From Lanius collurio (lineage: Eukaryota; Chordata; Aves; Passeriformes; Laniidae), in NCBI GenBank assembly GCA_020086605.1, contig JACBWW010000016.1, positions 620,001 through 684,000 of the forward strand: a stretch of DNA of 64,000 nucleotides, written 5' to 3'. The translations under genes and the position numbers were made by a program. The notes under the pieces are model-generated. The model saw nothing but the letters and a program-made list of their open reading frames with translations, was not told the origin of the DNA and made no database searches. This document shows, in pieces, positions 58,046-64,000 of the stretch; within the stretch, counting starts at the first letter, position 1, and each line of letters opens with the position of its first letter.

Positions 58046-61000
58046 ATTGGGGCTCCCACAGAAAAATACTCTCAGCGGGAGAAGGTGCTGCCCATCCCAC
58101 TGTGCTGGACTCTTCACCAATCCCAGGCTGAGGTGCTTACAAAAATATTAACAAAATGGTGACTTTTGCCTCCTCTCCTGAAATTCCCCAAGGAATAAAG
58201 TCTCCATGAGTGAAACCTGGCTGCCCTTCAGCCCTGGCAGAGCCCCGCTTGCTCGCTGGCTCCAGCAGTCTTGAGCCATGCCTGTGGCCAAAGCTATCCT
58301 CAGCTTGATTCACACCAAGAAAAAATACTGTAGAAAGTTAGAACTAGCCCCATATTATGGGAAAAAGTACAGGTCCCCTGAAGTTTTGCAGGGCCTTGGC
58401 AGCTGTAGTGAAACTGACACTTACTGTCCACAGAAAAGACCGTTGATATCATCAAGTCTGGCAAACAGGATTTGCAATATTATGGATAACTTTTAATAAA
58501 CTTATTCCAGAGTAAATCTGCTGGTCTCCCTTACCAAGGTGTCCCTGCCAGTTCGTGGTGAGGGGTGGGAAGGTGAGCCCTGGCAGAGCGCCCCAAGGAA
58601 CTCCCATGGAAGGAACTTGGGGGGCTGCCCCTCCTTGTTCCCACTGTGTTGAACACTGCCAAGTTTCCTGGTTCAGCTTCCAGGATAGTTTTTTTCAGCA
58701 GGTCCCCACAAGCCTGTGATACCTGTTGGGTGTGATGGCTCCTGGAGGCAGTGGGAAAGCCCAGGCTGCAGCAGAGGTGTGTGGCTAAGTCCTGGGTAAA
58801 GTCACATTCAGGGGTATGACCACGGGAAGCAGGTTCAATTTCCTCCCCTGCTGTGAGTTTGCAATTCAGTGTGAGACAAGGCGAGAAAAGAAATGGGGGG
58901 GGGTTGGTGTTATGGGGGTTGAATTAACATATTTTGGGGCACCTGGTGCTCAAATAGCAAAGCATGTCCCTTCCAGCACAAACAGATCAGCTGCTACACT
59001 GGGCTGGTTTAGCAGAAACTCAGAGTTTATGCTTAATATGAGCAGTTTCACTGAATGCAAAGCAGAAGAGGTATGGGAGGCTGCGTGTGTGTCTCCCTCG
59101 TGCCACAGCACAGAAACACAGGGATAAATGTCCAAAGCTACTGGAACCAACCCATCAGTCCACTGAGAGATTCAGTGCAGATACATCTGCTGGTGTCTCA
59201 GGGATCCCAGAGCATCTCTGCCCTCTCTAATCCAACCTGCATTCACCAGCAGTGGGTGGCTCCAGGTCTAGAGGTGAAGAAAATCCTGGATTCATCTCAG
59301 CAGCAGGGGTGGGAATGGCTCATGAGGCTGGCATTGTCCAGGGCTGAAGGATGCCAGTGTCAAGAGGATGATGGTGCTGCTCAGCTGCTGCAATGACCTC
59401 CAGGACATTTTCCCTTTGTGAGAAACTCAGCAATATCTTTCCCCCTTGCAAAAAAAAAAAGTATTCTGTGACTCATGGAAAAGGTAAGATAAAATACAGG
59501 CCCCACACTTGAATAGATATGTGGCTATTTTAATAGATGAGGCAATAAATAAAACCTGGTAGAGATTTTTCAAGTTTTCATTCATTTTTGATAGAGAGAA
59601 ATTACTCCTTTTCCTCCATAAATGTAAAAATAATTTCTCACCAGGGAGCTGGGAGCTCCCAGCCCATTTTCCAGGTCCCCCAGTTTCACCCTAAGGTACC
59701 CAAAGTGCTTTTTGAAGCCCCGGCTCTGGGAACCAAGAGCTTAGGTGTCAGAAAGCAACCATGACAAACTTTCCAGCTGCCTTGGAGGGAAACTAAGCAC
59801 CCTAAAAGTCCCAACCCTGGCAGGATTTATTTTAATTAGTTTGATTCACTTACAGCGTGCAGTGTTTAAAAATAAGCATTTTAGGCTGATCCCCTGTTGT
59901 CAGAAAGGCTGAGCTCGGCAGCGCAGGGTGGCCGTGCCTGTCTCCTCTTTTAAGTGTCAAATGTGGGGATATCTTGAAGGGCTCAGGGAAGGCAGGTTCT
60001 CCTCTCTGCCAGCAAGAACCTTCTCAGTGCCAGCCATGGCATGGCAGAGTCCCAAAACTCAGCCCTGGATCTCCCAAATGCCTTTGAGTTCACCTTTGAG
60101 ATACATTTAGTAACTCGCCTTAATATTGATGCCCTCCACACACAGAAGGACTCTAGGCCTTGGCCAGCATAATTATGTGTTCAATATTAACAGTCTCCAT
60201 CTGTCAAAGCTCACTGGCGCCTGCCCGTCCTCATCCCACAGGATTGGCCGAGAGCTCCACCACTCCCAAATGGTGCCCGCCAGCCCCTGGAAAACCCTCT
60301 GGAGAAGCCAAGCTGGGTTTCAGACCATCTTCAAGCAGTTCAGGGATTAGATTGAAACACCAGGAGGTGCCAGTCCCTAGCCAGAAAGGATCATTCCTCT
60401 CGACTCATCAGTCTCTTTCTGGCTAGTGGACCACGTGAGCACCAAGGTGGCTTTGGCCACCCAAACAAGGGTGACACTTGGTGGCCAGAAAACCCAACCA
60501 AAGAGGATGATTCATCAAAGGACCTACAGCCATATCTCACATGGCATCAGGGAAATATCATCAGGACCTTCTTGGTGTGGCATGCTGCAGGTTTGGGACA
60601 CTTTCACGGGGCTGCAGATGGCCCCAGCCATGCAACCCAAATTTATTCTTCTCCAATACCATGGGGAATTTACTTGTTTGGACACACGCAGGTCTACGTG
60701 CATGGACTGGGCAAAGTGGTGGCCACAGAGAGGGGCATAAGGGCTGTCCCTCCATCCCATGCATGAACCTCTCGTGTCACACGGAGCTGTGCCAGTGACC
60801 TTGTCCAGGGAAGTCACACCATCACCATCAGCAAATAATGGCCAGACTGGTGACAGGAGCATTCCCTTTGCCAGCCAGGACCCCCACTCACTGCAGGGTG
60901 TCCTGGCAGCTCCTGGAACAACAGTCTCTGTGAGGATGGCAAAGCAAGATAAACAGCCTTTTTCTAGTTGTGCTTTTCCTCTGGGTAAGCACAAAGTCTG

Positions 61001-61338
61001 CCTCTTTCTTGGTTGTTATTAAAAGTCGGGCTAAAAACCCTTTGGGAATGGGGAAGGCAGATAATCCTCGCTCCTTCTGACCTTCTTTCCCTTCTTGCTT
61101 TGCAATCTTATTGCAACTCCTCAGGAGGAGCTGCTCTATCTGTTACACTCCTTCTCCTCCATAAAAAGACCCCAAAAAAAGAATTCGCACCAGGGATCAG
61201 CCGGAAGGGTCCCAACAGCTGGAGCCAACTGCCCCCCAAGCACCCTGGGCCAGATGGGTGATGCCTTCCATAAACAGCAGCTACAGAGTCAGCTGGCAAT
61301 ATTCATCTTAAATCTACCAGAAGGGCAAAAAAGGAGGG

Positions 61339-61377
61339 GAAGAAAAAAAAAAGGGGGGGCGGGGGGAGGAGGGGGAA
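61339..61377. repeat. Purine/G-rich low-complexity tract
   Basis: GGAAGAAAAAAAAAAGG then GGGGGGCGGGGGGAGGAGGG. It could form a G-quadruplex. Frames through it (Lys/Gly rich) are artefacts. Confidence 0.75.
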
Positions 61378-62499
61378 GTGCCTTAAACCACCAAACTTCT
61401 CTGCTATTCCTCCTCTGCAGAATAAACAGCTCAGAGCAGTTTACTCTTCCCTTCCACAGAGTCGCAGACATCTGTCCCCAAGGCTGCGGAGCCGCGTGAT
61501 GAACTGCAGCAGTGGGAGGGGGGGTGCGTCTGCCTCTGCTTTCCCAAAAGCCCCCGACTCCGGGGTTTTGCGCCAAGAAAGCGCTGACGCAGCTCTGGAG
61601 GTGCAGGGGATGGGAGAGGAGCCACGCCAGGAAGGGAGAGCTGCAGACCGAGACCCTCCTGCAATGGAATATGTGCCTTTAATGGCAGGTTAATCACTTC
61701 TATCGCTGCTGGTTTCGGGTGGGGAATGTAGAAATCCCAGGGCTGACGGGCGGGTTGTGCGTGGCTCCAGCTACCTCTAGTGGAAAGCAGGCAGAAGCGG
61801 CACCGCGGCCGCTCCGAGGGGCTCCGCATCTGCCTGCCTGCAAGTCTTACTGCAACATTTACCCGCGGAAAACTCTTCACCCCATCACTCTCAGCTCAAA
61901 CACAGTTTATGTGACTAAGTTTAGCAATTGTTGTGGGTTTGGGTGGCTTTTCTCTTCCAGGAAGACCAATACCTGCTTATCCCGCAAGAACGGGCTGGCT
62001 GCAGAAGCTCCACGTTATTTAAGACCTCGGTAAACAGCAAGGATTTAGGACCACAAGCAGGATCAGAGACCCATTTTTCCTGGGGTGACTGTCTTGGCAG
62101 GGCTCTGTGATCTCCCTGTGAAGACACCCAGCGAGGCTGGGAGCAGAAGGATGGGCATCTTTCTCCTGGAGTGTGCTGCGCTGTCACCAGCCACTAAGAC
62201 ACGTTCTCAATTAGCACTGAAACCTGGATATAAATTAGGAAAAGCAGTGTTAAGCGCCAGAACTTCTCACTGTCAGCACTGCAATAAGCAGATGCTCACT
62301 GAAGAGGTGGATGGTGGCAAGGAGCTACCAAAAACTTTAGGGATGAGCAGGGCAAGTATTCCTCTGCTGGCAAAGTGTTTTCATGCATACCTGTGCCCAG
62401 CAAAAAGGCCCTTTCAATGGATTTTCTAGCTGTAACCTCATGGAGACCAAACCCACTTCTTGTTTCCTTCTAGCCTTGAAACCTACTGTATTTTCCACA

Positions 62500-62790
62500 A
62501 GCACTAAAGTGATTTAATTTCAAAAAAGAAAGTTACTTATTTGTTCACATGAATTTAGGAGCTGACACTTTCCAAAATGTCCCCACAAGTGATTGCCCTT
62601 GACAACAGCAAAGCAGCAAGAGGAAGCAGCAGCTACACTCCCACGAGGGCCCTCAATTCCCCAGCCCCACAAGGTCCTGCGCCCAGAAACAATTGCTGTA
62701 CACATAGCCTTTGAAAGTATGCACACAAATAAAATTATAAAGAAACAGAAATATTTTACCTCAAGTAAGCTCTGGCTTTGTCTGAGAGAG
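62500..62790. promoter_or_regulatory. Possible non-coding element, low evidence
   Basis: AAAGTGATTTAATTTC, TGAATTTAGGAGCTGACAC and CAAATAAAATTATAAAG give an AT-rich, repeat-free block with one TALE-like half site. Support is weak. Confidence 0.18.
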
Positions 62791-64000
62791 AACTTTTTAA
62801 AATAAAGGTGAGCCAGGCAGCTGGAAAGAGTGGTAGCCAGTGGCAATTAAAACAGAAATCACTTTTTCATGCTGTTGTTTGCACTGTCACCTGGAGGCAA
62901 GGGAAGAAAGCTCTGCCATTACCCCTCCCAACCCCCCACCCCCAGGTCCAGAAGTCCCTGAAAACTATTGCAAAAAATGGTTAATAAGCTCCAAGTGTCA
63001 GGGACAAGTGGGGCTTATGGGAAGGATTAGACATTAATGAGAGCCATCTTCCAAAGCATCCATCACTCCACTTTCATGGGTTTCTTAATGTGGTGGGAAC
63101 TCTGCCATAGCTGGATTCTTTTTATTTAAAGCAGAGATAAAAAGCTGGAGAGGTATTAATATTAATTAAGAGATAGACATTCACAGAAACTTTCCTTACC
63201 CCACATCACACCCAGCTCTCGGTTCCACTTCAGGGAACAACCAGATTTTTTCCAGAAAGAACTAAATTTGTTCTGCAGAATTTATGAGTCTTTGTCACTT
63301 CTGCTGAGACTTTTATCCCACAGGGCAGGAAGTGAAGGCTGCACCAGATGAAAGCTGCTCACAACTCAATTCTCTGTCTTGGGGTGTCTTGAAATATTTC
63401 CATTTTTCTTGAAATTCCCTGAGGAATTTCTGATGTGGGGGGCAAAAAAATCTTGTGGTGATGCTGAAATAAGATCCTAATTTTTGATAAGTGGGAAAAA
63501 AAGAAGCTGGAGGGAAATACTGTTGTTTCACACACTTACTTGGGGAAATGAATCCAGGGGCAGCTCCAGGCATGGGGTGGGTGCTGCTGGATGAAGCCCT
63601 GAGCTCTGCAGCTGTGGTGGGGATGCAGTTGGTGGGATCTCCACCTTGGGGTAGGGTATGGACCATGAGGACACGTGCAAGAGGTGCTTGGCCCATGGCA
63701 AGTCACCCCATGGTCCTCACTGGCTGTGAGAAGGTAATTCCCAATTCCCATCAGCTTTTAATTGATGGGTGTCAGAGTTTCCCAGCCCTGGTCGAGGACT
63801 TTGCTTTTCACTGCTGTTTGTCTCTTTGGGGCTTTTGTCAACCAGAGAGCCACTGAGACTGCAGCACTCCAAGGCCAGCCCTGAGAGAGCCCTGCAGCAC
63901 AGACAGACAAGTCAGGAATGAGTTGTCCTATAAAAGCTATCCTACTGCTTTATAAAAGAAGTGAGCTGAGGGGTTTAGGTGACAAAGCTGCTGGGTGCGG

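Larger units (their letters stand above)
47596..64000. other. Intergenic region downstream of PBX1
   Basis: More than 16 kb show no recognisable protein-coding exon on either strand. Longer frames at 50220-50870, 56161-56757 and 56884-57651 lack domains, start context or paired splice sites and mostly follow G/C-rich or A-rich composition. Human synteny would place LMX1A (LIM domains plus homeodomain, opposite strand) further on; none of its exons was found. The contents are the repeats, the CpG island and the enhancer-like blocks listed separately. 58600-61300 and 63000-64000 hold little else I can name. Confidence 0.75.

Noticed and set aside
47596..64000. LMX1A exons on the minus strand, expected from human synteny
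   Set aside because: No LIM zinc-finger or LMX homeodomain sequence was found in any frame, so the gene lies beyond the window.

Overview
The window is vertebrate nuclear DNA, most probably from a bird. It is intron-rich and low in repeats. It carries three 5'-truncated CR1 retrotransposon tails of the avian type, and its introns are short for a vertebrate regulatory gene. The avian call rests on the CR1 tails and the compactness. The gene identification rests on protein-level identity, recalled from knowledge of the family rather than searched.

The only protein-coding gene I can support is the 3' part of PBX1 (pre-B-cell leukaemia homeobox 1, a TALE homeodomain transcription factor) on the + strand. 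Seven coding exons are present, numbered here as exons 3 to 9 of the standard nine-exon vertebrate gene: 20041-20285, 22989-23179, 24144-24279, 27253-27412, 34915-35027, 36542-36631 and 43062-43154. All have consensus AG/GT borders and matching phases. Joined, they encode residues 89-430 of the 430-residue PBX1a protein, to the natural stop. Exons 1 and 2 lie upstream, outside the window. Skipping the 113-bp exon 7 gives a frameshift and an early stop at 36586-36588, which reproduces the known short PBX1b tail.

Layout: 1-20040 is the 3' end of large intron 2, with blocks that look like conserved non-coding elements, two CR1 tails and a PBX consensus site. 20041-43154 holds the exons and introns 3-8, with candidate regulatory blocks in introns 6 and 8 and pyrimidine-rich tracts around the alternative exon 7. 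43155 to about 47536 is a roughly 4.4-kb 3'UTR with proximal and distal poly(A) signals. A genomic A-tract begins at the expected cleavage distance. 47537-64000 is intergenic DNA with simple repeats, a degenerate minisatellite, one CR1 tail, several AT-rich enhancer-like blocks and a CpG island near 57.0-57.6 kb. No second coding gene was recognised there; LMX1A, the expected downstream neighbour from human synteny, is not in the window.

I did not find an unknown multi-gene system. The most interesting signals are regulatory: a helically phased array of four TAATTA sites in intron 2, a PBX-responsive sequence inside PBX1 itself, the exon 7 splice-switch architecture, the poly(A)-tail-like tract at the gene end, and the orphan CpG island with a MEF2 site beside it. 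Conservation could not be measured here, so every 'conserved-looking' call rests on base composition and motif content only.
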